Positions 56,348 to 64,000 of a DNA stretch of 64,000 nucleotides are shown in pieces. The DNA is from Planctomycetota bacterium. GTDB taxonomy: Bacteria > Planctomycetota > Phycisphaerae > Phycisphaerales > UBA1924. Below the pieces are notes generated by a model that worked only from the letters and a program-made list of their open reading frames with translations, was not told the DNA's origin and made no database searches. A program made the translations under genes and the position numbers. Location of the stretch: NCBI GenBank assembly GCA_018242605.1, contig JAFEBP010000007.1, positions 287,059-351,058 of the forward strand. Reading direction: 5' to 3'. How positions within the stretch are numbered: the first letter of the stretch is position 1; every line of letters starts with the position of its first letter.

Positions 56348-58996
56348 TTACTTCTGCTGGTCAGGCTGCTGCTCGTCCACGTGCGTCACCGTTGTGACCG
56401 GCGTGGCGGGCGTCGCGGGCGTGTTGGTCGGCGTACGGCCGATCCGATCGAATCGGGTCCACATGGGACCAAAGATCGCGCCGGGGCTGAACCACAGCCG
56501 CGCGTACTCCGTCGGCTGACCGGCCTGGGCCGCCAGTTCCGCCACCGGCGCAGCGCCGGCGGGATTGGCAGCAGCCTCCTGTTGCTTGAGAGACTCGGCG
56601 AGCCCGAAGTTCGGGGCGGTCGGTTCGACCGTGCCAATCCGGGCGTCGGGAGTCGCTTCTGGTGTCTTTGGTGTCGTCGTTGCGTCCGGGGTCGAGACCT
56701 GGCCAGTGGTCCCGGTCGTTGTGGTCCCGGTGGGCTCCTGACCGCTCGCCGTGCCCGCGTCCGGACTGACTTGCGTCTGGCCGGTTGGCCCCTGGGTGTC
56801 AGCCGCGGCGCCGCCCGGAGTCGTTGTCGCGTCCGCCGTGGTCTGTGCAGGCTGCCCGGTCTGCGTCGTCGTGGACTCGGCTCCGGTCTGCTCCATCGTC
56901 GGGGTCTGCGACGCGTCGGCCGTCGTGGTGGAGGTCGTGGTCGTATTCGTCGCCGCATCGCCCCCGGTCGTTGTTGCCGTGGGTGTTGCCTGCGCGGTCG
57001 TCGTGTCGTCGATCCACGCCGGGGTCACGGTCACGCCGCGGGAAGGTTCGCCGACGGCGGAAGCCGACTTGCCCGTGGACTTGGCGGCCTCGCTGTGGAT
57101 GATCCGCTCGAGCATGCTGCGCTGATTGCCCAGGGGCGACTTCACTCCGGTCAGCCGCTCACGCAGAGCGACCGCCTCGGGCTGCGCGGCATTCAGCCGC
57201 AGCGAACGCTCCACCTTCCAGAGGGCCTTCTCGTTGTTGCCCTCGCTCGCGAGCTTCTCGGCCTCGATGTTGAGCTGCCCGGTGAGCCGGTCGCGGCTCC
57301 ACTTAAGCGTGCCCTCGCGGGCGCCCGCCCTCGCGTTGTCGACATACGCCTGACCGGCCTTGCCGGCATCCGCCATCGCGGTATCGTTCACGACTGTGGG
57401 CGTGATCAGGAAGATGATCTCGGAGCGTTCGGTCGTGTCGTCGTTGCCCCGGAACGCCGAGCCGATGAGCGGGATGTCGCCCAACACCGGGATCTGGCGG
57501 CGGGTCGCGACGGTGCTCTCGCGGAAAAGACCGCCGAGCACGATGGTCTGCCCGTCTCGGACAATGACGTTGGTGGTCAGTTCGTTGGTGATCTCGTCGG
57601 GCACGGTGACGGCGGCGCCTGTCGCGTCCTTCACATCACGGATCACCGCTTCCGAGACCTGCGGCTTGAGCTCCATGCGGATCATGCCGTCGGGCGCGAC
57701 GATGGGCCGCACGTACAGCTGCGTGCCCGTGTCGAGGAACTCGACCGTCTGCGTCGTGGCGGTGTCGGTGCTGGTCGTGCTCAGGTAGCCGACCTTGCGG
57801 CCCACGAGCACCCGCGCGGCCTGCCGGTTGAGGGCGAGCAGCTTGGGGTTGCTCAGCACGGTGGAGTCGGTGACTTCATCGAGCATCCGCATGAACACGG
57901 CGACATCGTTGCTGACAACGCCCACCTTGAACCCGCCGGGGCCGGCGGTGTTGCCGACGTTGCTGCTCAGCGCGGTGCCGCCGCGGTCTTCCGGCAGCGG
58001 CTTGCCATTGGCCTTGCCGCCGATCAGCGCGTTGGGGCCCACGAGCGGACCGCCGATGGTGACGAAGTCACCAAAGTCCATGTTGGCCACCACGGCGAAG
58101 TCCACGCCGAACGCGTTGGCCTCGTTGAGCTGGGTCTGCAGAATGGTCGCCTCGATCAGCACCTGCGACGGGCGGGTGTCGATCTGCTTGATCAGCGCCT
58201 CAATCTCGGCGACGTTCTCCTCGTAGTCGTAGATCACCAGAGTCGCGGCCAGCGCGTATTCCTCGTTGCCCACGGGGACATCGCCCAGGCTCGGGAAGCC
58301 GGCCATCTTGCCGTTGGTCTTGATCTGGCCGCCCTCGCTGAGCAGGGGCTTCACGAACTCCGCGGCGTCCACCGCGCTCAGGTAGTTGAGCACCAGCGGC
58401 TTGCTGACTCGTTGTTTGTTGGCCTTCTCAATGGCGGCGATCTCGTCCAGCGTGTAGACGTAGATGAAGTTGCCGTCCTCGATGTAGCCGTAACCGTTGA
58501 CGTTCAGGATCGCGTCGAGCGTCTCGTAGAACGTCACGCCGAAGAGGTTGGCCGTGACCTTCGCCGACACGTTCTTGCTCGAGACGATGTTCCGCTGGCT
58601 CTGCAGGCTCAGCATCTCGAGCACGGCGGTCAGGTCCTCGTCCACCACATGCAGATCAACGATGCTGTTGTCGTCGATGCGGACCTTCGCGGCGTCCGCC
58701 TTGGCGTTTTTGTGCTGCGCACTCTTGGGAACGGCCACCGTCGAACCCGGACCCTGTCTCGCGCCGTCGATCGCCGAGGACATCGAGGGTTGCGGGGTAG
58801 AGACCTGCGGCGCTTCGTTGGTCACCGTGTGGGTGCTCGGGCCATTGGATGCGGGCTGCTTGCCCTTGCCTTTGGCGGATTGGGCCAGCGCCACGCTTGT
58901 CCCGGCGAGCAGCGGCAGCAACGCCGCGAGGGCGACCCCGGTGATGTGAGCGTGGGCGAATGAGCGACGCGCGGCCTGACCGGTTTGGGTGGGCAT
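56348..58996 (-). CDS. Outer-membrane secretin with Thr-rich C-terminal tail
   Basis: The 882-residue protein of the GspD/PilQ secretin family forms the outer-membrane ring of a secretion or pilus system. GAGGTG precedes the ATG; GTG at 59005 is the only longer option. It has a signal peptide (ALAALLPLLAGTSVALA), an N0/STN-like domain (about 100-185), N1-type ring domains (VLNYLSAVDAAEFV, EIEALIKQIDTRPSQVLIEA) and the secretin core with VLSNPKLLALN, NVIVRDGQTIVLGGL and PVLGDIPLIGSAF. After the core comes a stretch of short repeats (QLNIEAEKLASEG, WKVERSLRLNAA), then about 200 residues rich in Thr/Ala/Pro/Gln, much longer than typical. No partner genes (gspE/pilB, pilus components) lie nearby. 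Confidence 0.9.
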   Translation of the reverse strand: MPTQTGQAARRSFAHAHITGVALAALLPLLAGTSVALAQSAKGKGKQPASNGPSTHTVTNEAPQVSTPQPSMSSAIDGARQGPGSTVAVPKSAQHKNAKADAAKVRIDDNSIVDLHVVDEDLTAVLEMLSLQSQRNIVSSKNVSAKVTANLFGVTFYETLDAILNVNGYGYIEDGNFIYVYTLDEIAAIEKANKQRVSKPLVLNYLSAVDAAEFVKPLLSEGGQIKTNGKMAGFPSLGDVPVGNEEYALAATLVIYDYEENVAEIEALIKQIDTRPSQVLIEATILQTQLNEANAFGVDFAVVANMDFGDFVTIGGPLVGPNALIGGKANGKPLPEDRGGTALSSNVGNTAGPGGFKVGVVSNDVAVFMRMLDEVTDSTVLSNPKLLALNRQAARVLVGRKVGYLSTTSTDTATTQTVEFLDTGTQLYVRPIVAPDGMIRMELKPQVSEAVIRDVKDATGAAVTVPDEITNELTTNVIVRDGQTIVLGGLFRESTVATRRQIPVLGDIPLIGSAFRGNDDTTERSEIIFLITPTVVNDTAMADAGKAGQAYVDNARAGAREGTLKWSRDRLTGQLNIEAEKLASEGNNEKALWKVERSLRLNAAQPEAVALRERLTGVKSPLGNQRSMLERIIHSEAAKSTGKSASAVGEPSRGVTVTPAWIDDTTTAQATPTATTTGGDAATNTTTTSTTTADASQTPTMEQTGAESTTTQTGQPAQTTADATTTPGGAAADTQGPTGQTQVSPDAGTASGQEPTGTTTTGTTGQVSTPDATTTPKTPEATPDARIGTVEPTAPNFGLAESLKQQEAAANPAGAAPVAELAAQAGQPTEYARLWFSPGAIFGPMWTRFDRIGRTPTNTPATPATPVTTVTHVDEQQPDQQK

Positions 58997-59214
58997 GGTG
59001 AACACCTCGTATGGGACTCTTTCCGTACCGACGCTGTGTGAATGCGTCCGCTCTGTTTCGACTCTTCCGCGGGGTGACTTTGGCGCGGACTTGCGGCTCG
59101 GGCCGTGTCGGCGGGAGAATCGGTGAGGAAATGCGGTTCGTGCCGCCGGGTCCGGGGAGGAAGCTCCAGGGTTTCCACTGAAAAGCCCCCGCTATTCGGC
59201 GGCTACTCTGCTGA

Positions 59215-59673
59215 GTGCTCTCCAAGGGCGACCACGCACCGGACTTTGTGTTCACCGACGACGACGGCCGGAAGACTTCTCTTCGCGAGTCGCTCGCCGG
59301 GGGGCCCGTGGTGCTGTATTTCTACCCGGCCGACTTCACACCCATCTGCACGCGCCAGGCCTGCATGATGCGGGATATGCACTCGGAACTGGTGGAAAAG
59401 GGGATCCGCGTGCTGGGAATCAGCCCGCAGGACGAGGAATCTCACCGCAAGTTTAAAGCCGCGCACCACCTTCCCTTCACGCTGGTGGCGGATCCCAAAC
59501 GAGAGATCGTCCGGGCGTACAAGGCGGGAGGGCTGTTCGGCCTGCCGCTGCCATTCGGTGCGCGGCGAATCACATACCTCATCTCAACGGATGGAAAGAT
59601 CGCCGACGCCGTATCGGGAGAGTTCGGCACCGGCCCGCACGAGAGATTCGTGCGAGCGGCGATCGGCGGATGA
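59215..59673 (+). CDS. bcp: Peroxiredoxin, BCP/PrxQ family
   Basis: This thiol peroxidase of 152 residues reduces hydrogen and organic peroxides using thioredoxin. The peroxidatic Cys45 lies in DFTPICT and a second Cys50 stands five residues on, the resolving position used in Escherichia coli BCP. PVVLYFYPAD and a GTGPHERF segment fit the family. The GTG start has no clear ribosome binding site but matches the family N-terminus (LSKGDHAPDFVFTD). It is divergent from the secretin gene. Confidence 0.92.
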   Translation: MLSKGDHAPDFVFTDDDGRKTSLRESLAGGPVVLYFYPADFTPICTRQACMMRDMHSELVEKGIRVLGISPQDEESHRKFKAAHHLPFTLVADPKREIVRAYKAGGLFGLPLPFGARRITYLISTDGKIADAVSGEFGTGPHERFVRAAIGG

Positions 59674-59723
59674 AGTTCTGACCGGCGTGATCGACCACGA
59701 AGCCAGACCCCGCCGAGACGCGA

Positions 59724-60572
59724 TCAGCACCCGGCTTCCCAGTGTTCAAAGAAGAACTGCGTGTCACCGCCGTCGACGCCGCCATCCTGATTGACATCCG
59801 CGACATCCAGACCCGCTTCCCAATCGGTGAAGAAGGCCTGCACGTCGCTGCCGTCGATGCCGCCGTCCTGGTTGTAATCACCGATGCATCCGGGCGCCGG
59901 AGGCGAGAAATCAACCGTCAGCGTGGTCCTGGATGAGGCGTCGACATTCTCTCGTGAGCCAAACCGCATCGACGATCCCGGCGCAGTTTCGTTGCCCACG
60001 ATAATCCAGCCGAAGTTCGATGCCCCATCGAGCCACGCCTGAACATCGGCCGCGAGCATCGAGTGGGAGAAGCTGTAAGAGCCCACCCCCGCGACCACGA
60101 ACGTCGGCCCCGCGGCGGCGAAATCGCCCCCCGGCGTCGCCCACTGCACGCCGGGGTGAAACCGCGACACCCACGTCGCGTCACCGGCGGTCGCGTCCGC
60201 GCCCTGCCCTTCGTTACCGATCGCCATCGAGGAGCCCTCGCCCCAACTGTTGGACACGCGGTGAACCGTGATGGGTTGCGACTCGCTCGACATGCGCGAA
60301 ACCGTCAGATTCAACGTCACGGAGTTGATCGTCGACCCGGCCGGCACCGCAGCGGCGATGTCGTACGTCAGCAACGCACGCCGACGGCTGGAACCGATCG
60401 TCTCGCCGGTGAACAGGTAACTGCCCTTGGCGTTGCTATGGGCGGTCTCACCCTTCTCGGGAAAAAACTCGTACAGAGAGTTGTCCTTGGACGCATCGAT
60501 CGTGACCACATCAGCGCGGGCGGCGAGTGGAAGCGCAAGGCACGCAGCGAACACAACGGGACGAATGCTCAT
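59724..60572 (-). CDS. Secreted DNRLRE-type dockerin protein
   Basis: The 282-residue protein has a signal peptide (MSIRPVVFAACLALPLAARA) and GGAG before the ATG. The main domain is a beta-sandwich of the DNRLRE type (ASKDNSLYEFFPE, RRALLTYDIAAAVPAGSTINSVTLNL, FGWIIVGNET), usually a stalk or binding module. The C-terminal 55 residues carry two dockerin-like loops (DYNQDGGIDGSDV and DVNQDGGVDGGDT), FFTDW and FFEHW helices, a Cys before the first loop and a terminal Cys. The mature protein is mostly the one domain plus the dockerin, so it probably serves as a simple adaptor. Confidence 0.88.
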   Translation of the reverse strand: MSIRPVVFAACLALPLAARADVVTIDASKDNSLYEFFPEKGETAHSNAKGSYLFTGETIGSSRRRALLTYDIAAAVPAGSTINSVTLNLTVSRMSSESQPITVHRVSNSWGEGSSMAIGNEGQGADATAGDATWVSRFHPGVQWATPGGDFAAAGPTFVVAGVGSYSFSHSMLAADVQAWLDGASNFGWIIVGNETAPGSSMRFGSRENVDASSRTTLTVDFSPPAPGCIGDYNQDGGIDGSDVQAFFTDWEAGLDVADVNQDGGVDGGDTQFFFEHWEAGC

Positions 60573-60810
60573 GGACGCTCCGAGGAATGACGGCGAAGAC
60601 AGAAACTGGTATCGGCTGTAGAGATATGTCCGGCCGCGTCATTTCGCTTGCATACGCAGGGGAAGACATTGGGTGTAGGCCGCACACCCATGTCGTAACC
60701 GACGGCGGTTATCCGGACGCAAAGCTGGCCCGGCGCAGGGAACCCGCTGACAGGTGAAAGGAGTCCCCCGCGCGATCCCGGTGCAAGCACCGAGCCGCGT
60801 TGGATCCAAA
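60573..60810. other. Structured intergenic region
   Basis: The region between two minus-strand dockerin genes has several consecutive hairpins: 60665-60694 (11 bp with one bulged T), 60696-60711 (5 bp) and 60779-60792 (CGGTG/CACCG with a CAAG loop). A GGACGCAAAGC string on the plus strand resembles part of the c-di-GMP riboswitch core, but no plus-strand gene follows. It probably holds the leader of the gene at 60572 or a small RNA. Confidence 0.4.
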
Positions 60811-60843
60811 ACAAAAAACCCCGGCACTCGAGGCGCCGGGGTT
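60811..60843 (-). terminator. Rho-independent terminator after fourth dockerin gene
   Basis: AACCCCGGC (60817-60825) pairs with GCCGGGGTT (60835-60843) over a nine-base loop; on the minus strand the stem is followed by TTTTTTGTTTT, an excellent terminator. It lies 28 bases after the stop of the gene at 60872. Confidence 0.9.
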
Positions 60844-60871
60844 CAACACAAACAAGTTAGGACACGGTGGC

Positions 60872-62275
60872 TCAGCAGCCGCTTTCCCAGTGGACGAAGA
60901 ACATCTCGACGTCGAATCCGTCGATGCCGCCGTTCTGATCCGTGTCGGCGAAGTTGGTGCCGCTCTCCCAGTCAGAGAAGAACGACTCCACATCCGTCCC
61001 GTCGACGGCGTTATCAACATTGTGATCGCCGATGCACGGGGGCGTGGTGGGCACCGCGAGACCGCTGAAGGTAACCGAGTTCTGCGTGCCGGGCTTGAAT
61101 AGACCGATCGTGGCGCTGCCGTTGCTGGGCGGCTGATCAGAATCAAAGCGGAAGGTGTACATGCTGCTCCAGCGCAGCGCGTTGGCGTTCTGGTTCGTGG
61201 CGTACGACTGGGTAGACCAGCCGAAGTTGTCCGAACCGCGGGCCGCAGTCCAATCGGTGGACGCGTACGGCTCGCCGCTGTGATAATCCACGTCGTGGAA
61301 GCCCACGTTGGTGATGTTGATGTGGCTGGGATCGCCGTGCGTGTCGAAGTTCAGCGCGAACGATGCCCCGGAGCGATCAGAGTTGAAGTTCAGGACCGCG
61401 TACTCGTAGTGGTACATCCCGCCGGCGATCGGCGTGACCTTGTACGCAACGATGAATCGGCCCTCGGAGGGGACATCGACATTGATGATCTGAACGTCGG
61501 ACTCGACCGACTTCCAACCATAAATCGCCGGTTGCGTCCGCTGCGTCGTGTACCCAGTCACGGTCGTCAGCGTGTAGTTGGGGTCCGTGCCGGTGAACCG
61601 CACGCGCCGGTACGAGGCGTTGTTCAGGCCGTTGTTCGCCGCGGCGTCATCAGCCGCGATGTAGTGGCCTTCAGAGAAGTACGTCGCGCCGGCATTCAGG
61701 GTGGGGTTCAGATCGGTGTTCTTGACCTGGCAGCGGCGGGCGATCGCCAGACCCGTCGCGTTGCTCGCGGGAAGGGCCGCGGCGGTGAAGGGGTAGGGGT
61801 ACACGCCGGAGAACGCGTTGACCTGGGACTTGGGACCCAGCCGCGTCTGCGAACCGTTGAGGCTCGCCGAGTAGGGGTCGGAGCAGGTCGGGTCGAGCGT
61901 GGCGCCCGTGCCGTCGTTGGTGGCGCACGCGCCGCAGATATTGCCGTTGAGGGCCGTGAAGCCGTGCTTCAGGAAGGACTGGCCGATCATCTCAAACTGC
62001 CCGGCGCCGTTCACCATCTTGTGACGGTACAGGTTCTGACCGATGACCGGGTGGAAGTTGTTGCTCGATTCCCACCGCAAGACCCGGTTACCGATGTTGC
62101 ACGAAGTGGTTCCCACCGAGAAGGCGCTGATCCCCTGGTAAGTGCCCCAGGACGAAAAGTCCGGGAGGTCGCCGACGATCACGTCCGGACCGACCGACTG
62201 CGCGGCGGCGATGGACGTGACGCAGGCACCCGCGACCAGAGCCAGAACGCGATTGAAAGCCAATGAGTTGTGCAT
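60872..62275 (-). CDS. Secreted GC-type dockerin protein
   Basis: The 467-residue protein has a signal peptide (MHNSLAFNRVLALVAGACVTS, cleavage near IAAAQ) and GAGAGG before the ATG. The body is rich in Asn/Thr/Tyr with several Cys (CNIGN, CGACATNDGTG, RRCQVKN) and no known fold. Two dockerin-like loops form the C-terminus: DHNVDNAVDGTDV, where the first repeat has diverged from the usual DxNxDGxxD, and DTDQNGGIDGFDV, with FFSDW and FFVHW helices and a terminal Cys. A longer frame up to 62419 is rejected because the signal peptide starts at 62275. It ends in a strong terminator. Confidence 0.83.
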   Translation of the reverse strand: MHNSLAFNRVLALVAGACVTSIAAAQSVGPDVIVGDLPDFSSWGTYQGISAFSVGTTSCNIGNRVLRWESSNNFHPVIGQNLYRHKMVNGAGQFEMIGQSFLKHGFTALNGNICGACATNDGTGATLDPTCSDPYSASLNGSQTRLGPKSQVNAFSGVYPYPFTAAALPASNATGLAIARRCQVKNTDLNPTLNAGATYFSEGHYIAADDAAANNGLNNASYRRVRFTGTDPNYTLTTVTGYTTQRTQPAIYGWKSVESDVQIINVDVPSEGRFIVAYKVTPIAGGMYHYEYAVLNFNSDRSGASFALNFDTHGDPSHINITNVGFHDVDYHSGEPYASTDWTAARGSDNFGWSTQSYATNQNANALRWSSMYTFRFDSDQPPSNGSATIGLFKPGTQNSVTFSGLAVPTTPPCIGDHNVDNAVDGTDVESFFSDWESGTNFADTDQNGGIDGFDVEMFFVHWESGC

Positions 62276-62361
62276 AAGCCCTCTCGAATCTCTGCAGCGT
62301 GCCGGGAGAAGAGTCCAGCAGATCACCGCAACACCAACGGGTCCGACGAAGTGAGACAACG

Positions 62362-62388
62362 CCAAACAGCCGCCAAGAAGAGGCGGCT
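62362..62388 (-). terminator. Probable terminator after polyferredoxin-TPR gene
   Basis: AGCCGCC (62368-62374) pairs with GGCGGCT (62382-62388) over a seven-base loop; the minus strand then reads GTTTGG. The stem is perfect but the T-run is short. Confidence 0.5.
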
Positions 62389-62470
62389 CAATGACTCCCA
62401 AATACGTCGGGAAGCACAAAAGGGTTGCACCCGCCCGACGAATTCTCGGAGCCGCAAAATACTATCCCGG

Positions 62471-64000
62471 TCAACGGGCCGCGGGCGGCGGAATTCCAAG
62501 TTGCTTTTCTCGCTCTTCGGCCTGGCGCACCAGGGCGTCGGATTCAGCCGCCTGTCCGGTATCCCGAAGCGCCTCCGCCAGCCGACGCATCCGGATGGGG
62601 TTGGTCGGGTCCAACCGCAGCGACTCACGCAGGGCCGGAATTCCTCGCTCTATGTCGCCGGAAACCAGCAAAAGCTGGCCCAGGCCAAAGTGGTATTCGG
62701 GCTCCGTGGGGTTCGATTTGATGGCGCCCTCCAACGCTCGAATAGCATCCGTTGCCTTCCCGCAGTCGGTCAGCGTCGCCGCCGCACGGACGAACTGTGA
62801 GGGTGAAACATCCTTGGCCTTGGGTCCTAGAACATACTCGGCAAGGGGGATCGCCTTGTCACCGCTCCCAACCTGTAACTCAAGAAAAGCGAGGGCAAGC
62901 CGGACGTCGTGCAGGTCCGGGTGCTTGGCAAGGACGTTCTCGTAAACTCGCTTTCCTTCCTCAGGAGGCTTGTTCTGGAGCATCAGCATCCGTGCCAGAC
63001 CGAACACCATGTCCGGAGTCGGCTCACCGCGCTCGATCGCCTCGCGCATGTTGCTTTCCGCGCCGGGCCAATCGCCGGCCACCGCGTAGAGCCACGCGAT
63101 CCGAACCAGGGTCTTGGGCTGATGAGGCCAGCCAACACCGCCCCGTGCGCGGCCGCCGCCCTTCTCAAAGTGACCGATCGCTTCAATCGCTCGCGATTTC
63201 ACGGCGGGGTCGGGTGTATAGCCCGGCGCAAAAACGGTCGCGAACGGTACTTCAATACCCGCGTCGCCCAGATCTCCAAGATAGCGGTGGTAGCGGACGT
63301 AACCGGACCAACCCACCATCGAGAAGAACGCCAGGGCGCACACCGCGAACACCGCGCCCGCAGTCTTGACTCTCCCGGCGTATTTGAGCTGGATGTTCTG
63401 CATCCGCGCATGAGGCCAGGCAACCAGTCGCCAGAGCTGGAAGGCCAGGTACACCCCGATTCCCGCGAAACCGCCCGCGAGCAGCAGCGGAACACTGTCG
63501 AGCATGCCGCGGACCGCCACGAACACCGCGACGCCAATCCCGAAGAACACCAACTCCTGCGGCCAGGAGAGGTCGTACTTGGGCCGCACGATGGTGTGAT
63601 TGACGGCCTGCGGCGTTCTGGGCTTGGCGAAGACCGCCGGGGTCGAGAACTGAAACGAGAGCGCTCCGTTCGGGCACACGCTGACGCAGTCCAGGCACTT
63701 CATGCAGCCCGGGTCTACGACCTGACCGAAGTCTCGCACCTCCTGATGCACCCGAACGTTCGACGTGCACGCCGCCGTACAGTGGCCGCACCCTTCGCAC
63801 GCATCCGACACGACGATCCGGCCGATCGAGAGCTTGTCCACGGGCGCGAACAGTCCGCCGTACGGGCATCCGTAAGTGCAGAACCCCTTGCTGCCCAGGA
63901 AGTAGACGGCGACGAAACCGCACACGAGCATGAACGGGATCGCGATGTACCACGGCGGGAACGTCGCCCAGTAGTCCTCGACCATGAAGTGCGTGCTGAA
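62471..64000 (-). CDS. Polyferredoxin membrane protein fused to TPR repeats (5' end beyond window)
   Basis: The visible 509 residues have two parts. The N-terminal half is an integral membrane iron-sulfur protein of the NapH/NosR/CcoG-like type: a helix, CTYGCP, then two four-Cys clusters (CEGCGHCTAAC and CMKCLDCVSVCP) ligating two [4Fe-4S] centres, followed by three membrane segments (ELVFFGIGVAVFVAV, LLLAGGFAGIGVYLAF and AGAVFAVCALAFFSMVGW). The C-terminal 250 residues are TPR repeats (AWLYAVAGDWPGAESNM, YHFGLGQLLLVSGDIERG). The frame is open to the window edge, so the N-terminal membrane helices are missing and the ATG at 63985 is internal. A role in membrane electron transfer is inferred. 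Confidence 0.82.
   Translation of the reverse strand, partial: FSTHFMVEDYWATFPPWYIAIPFMLVCGFVAVYFLGSKGFCTYGCPYGGLFAPVDKLSIGRIVVSDACEGCGHCTAACTSNVRVHQEVRDFGQVVDPGCMKCLDCVSVCPNGALSFQFSTPAVFAKPRTPQAVNHTIVRPKYDLSWPQELVFFGIGVAVFVAVRGMLDSVPLLLAGGFAGIGVYLAFQLWRLVAWPHARMQNIQLKYAGRVKTAGAVFAVCALAFFSMVGWSGYVRYHRYLGDLGDAGIEVPFATVFAPGYTPDPAVKSRAIEAIGHFEKGGGRARGGVGWPHQPKTLVRIAWLYAVAGDWPGAESNMREAIERGEPTPDMVFGLARMLMLQNKPPEEGKRVYENVLAKHPDLHDVRLALAFLELQVGSGDKAIPLAEYVLGPKAKDVSPSQFVRAAATLTDCGKATDAIRALEGAIKSNPTEPEYHFGLGQLLLVSGDIERGIPALRESLRLDPTNPIRMRRLAEALRDTGQAAESDALVRQAEEREKQLGIPPPAAR

Noticed and set aside
60715..60725. Possible c-di-GMP (GEMM) riboswitch
   Set aside because: Only GGACGCAAAGC matches. Two hairpins instead of one precede it, the GGCAAACC partner is not conserved, and no plus-strand gene follows.
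60779..60792. Cobalamin-riboswitch-like CCGGTGCAAG string
   Set aside because: It is a simple CGGTG/CACCG hairpin; the B12 box and the remaining core are absent.

Overview
The window (about two thirds G+C) looks like chromosomal DNA of a planctomycete, most likely class Phycisphaerae. The clearest markers are four secreted proteins that end in paired dockerin-like repeats closing on a C-terminal Cys (the 'GC-type dockerin' arrangement), three secreted proteins with a short VPxP/IP-type C-terminal sorting tail ending in Arg, a formylglycine sulfatase, an ECF sigma factor with a membrane partner, and many GTG/TTG starts. There are no phage genes, insertion sequences or CRISPR arrays. All assignments come from reading the sequence; no database search was made.

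Layout. 0.1-2.6 kb: uvrB and a small membrane peptide. 2.6-7.5 kb: PstS-type phosphate-binding protein, a large dockerin protein and a CTERM-type protein. 7.5-10.6 kb: ECF sigma factor translationally coupled to a membrane anti-sigma-like protein, then an unknown membrane protein. 10.8-18.7 kb: tRNA-Arg(TCT), an esterase-like protein, a fatty acid desaturase, an FRG-domain protein, a metallophosphoesterase and a sulfatase. 19.1-25.6 kb: a repetitive surface-type protein, a carbon-nitrogen hydrolase and uvrA. 25.6-30.1 kb: a gene-poor stretch with two good sigma70-type promoters, several strong RNA hairpins, two CTERM-type proteins and small secreted or membrane proteins. 30.1-33 kb: rsmG and a second dockerin protein. 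33.2-38 kb: two overlapping BatA/VWA-type membrane proteins. 38.0-42.3 kb: a compact operon encoding the core of a non-flagellar type III secretion apparatus, in the order sctJ, candidate sctK, sctL, sctN, sctO. 42.2-49.7 kb: gamma-glutamyltranspeptidase, three glycosyltransferases (one a tandem fusion of two GT2 units) and a KdsC-like phosphatase, suggesting surface polysaccharide synthesis. 49.6-59 kb: histidine kinase and OmpR-type regulator, VIT/VWA protein, TPR lipoprotein and a secretin, all on the minus strand. 59.2-64 kb: a BCP-type peroxiredoxin, two more dockerin proteins and the 3' part of a polyferredoxin-TPR membrane protein cut by the window edge.

The most notable element is the sctJ-K-L-N-O operon. 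It has an inner-ring lipoprotein, stator, ATPase and stalk but no export gate (sctRSTUV), needle or rod genes in this window. A secretin lies 14 kb away beside TPR, VWA and two-component genes, but it looks more like a GspD/PilQ secretin and cannot be linked to the operon by sequence alone. The other recurring theme is cell-surface biology: dockerin proteins without a visible cohesin partner, CTERM-sorted proteins, a repeat-rich surface protein and polysaccharide glycosyltransferases.
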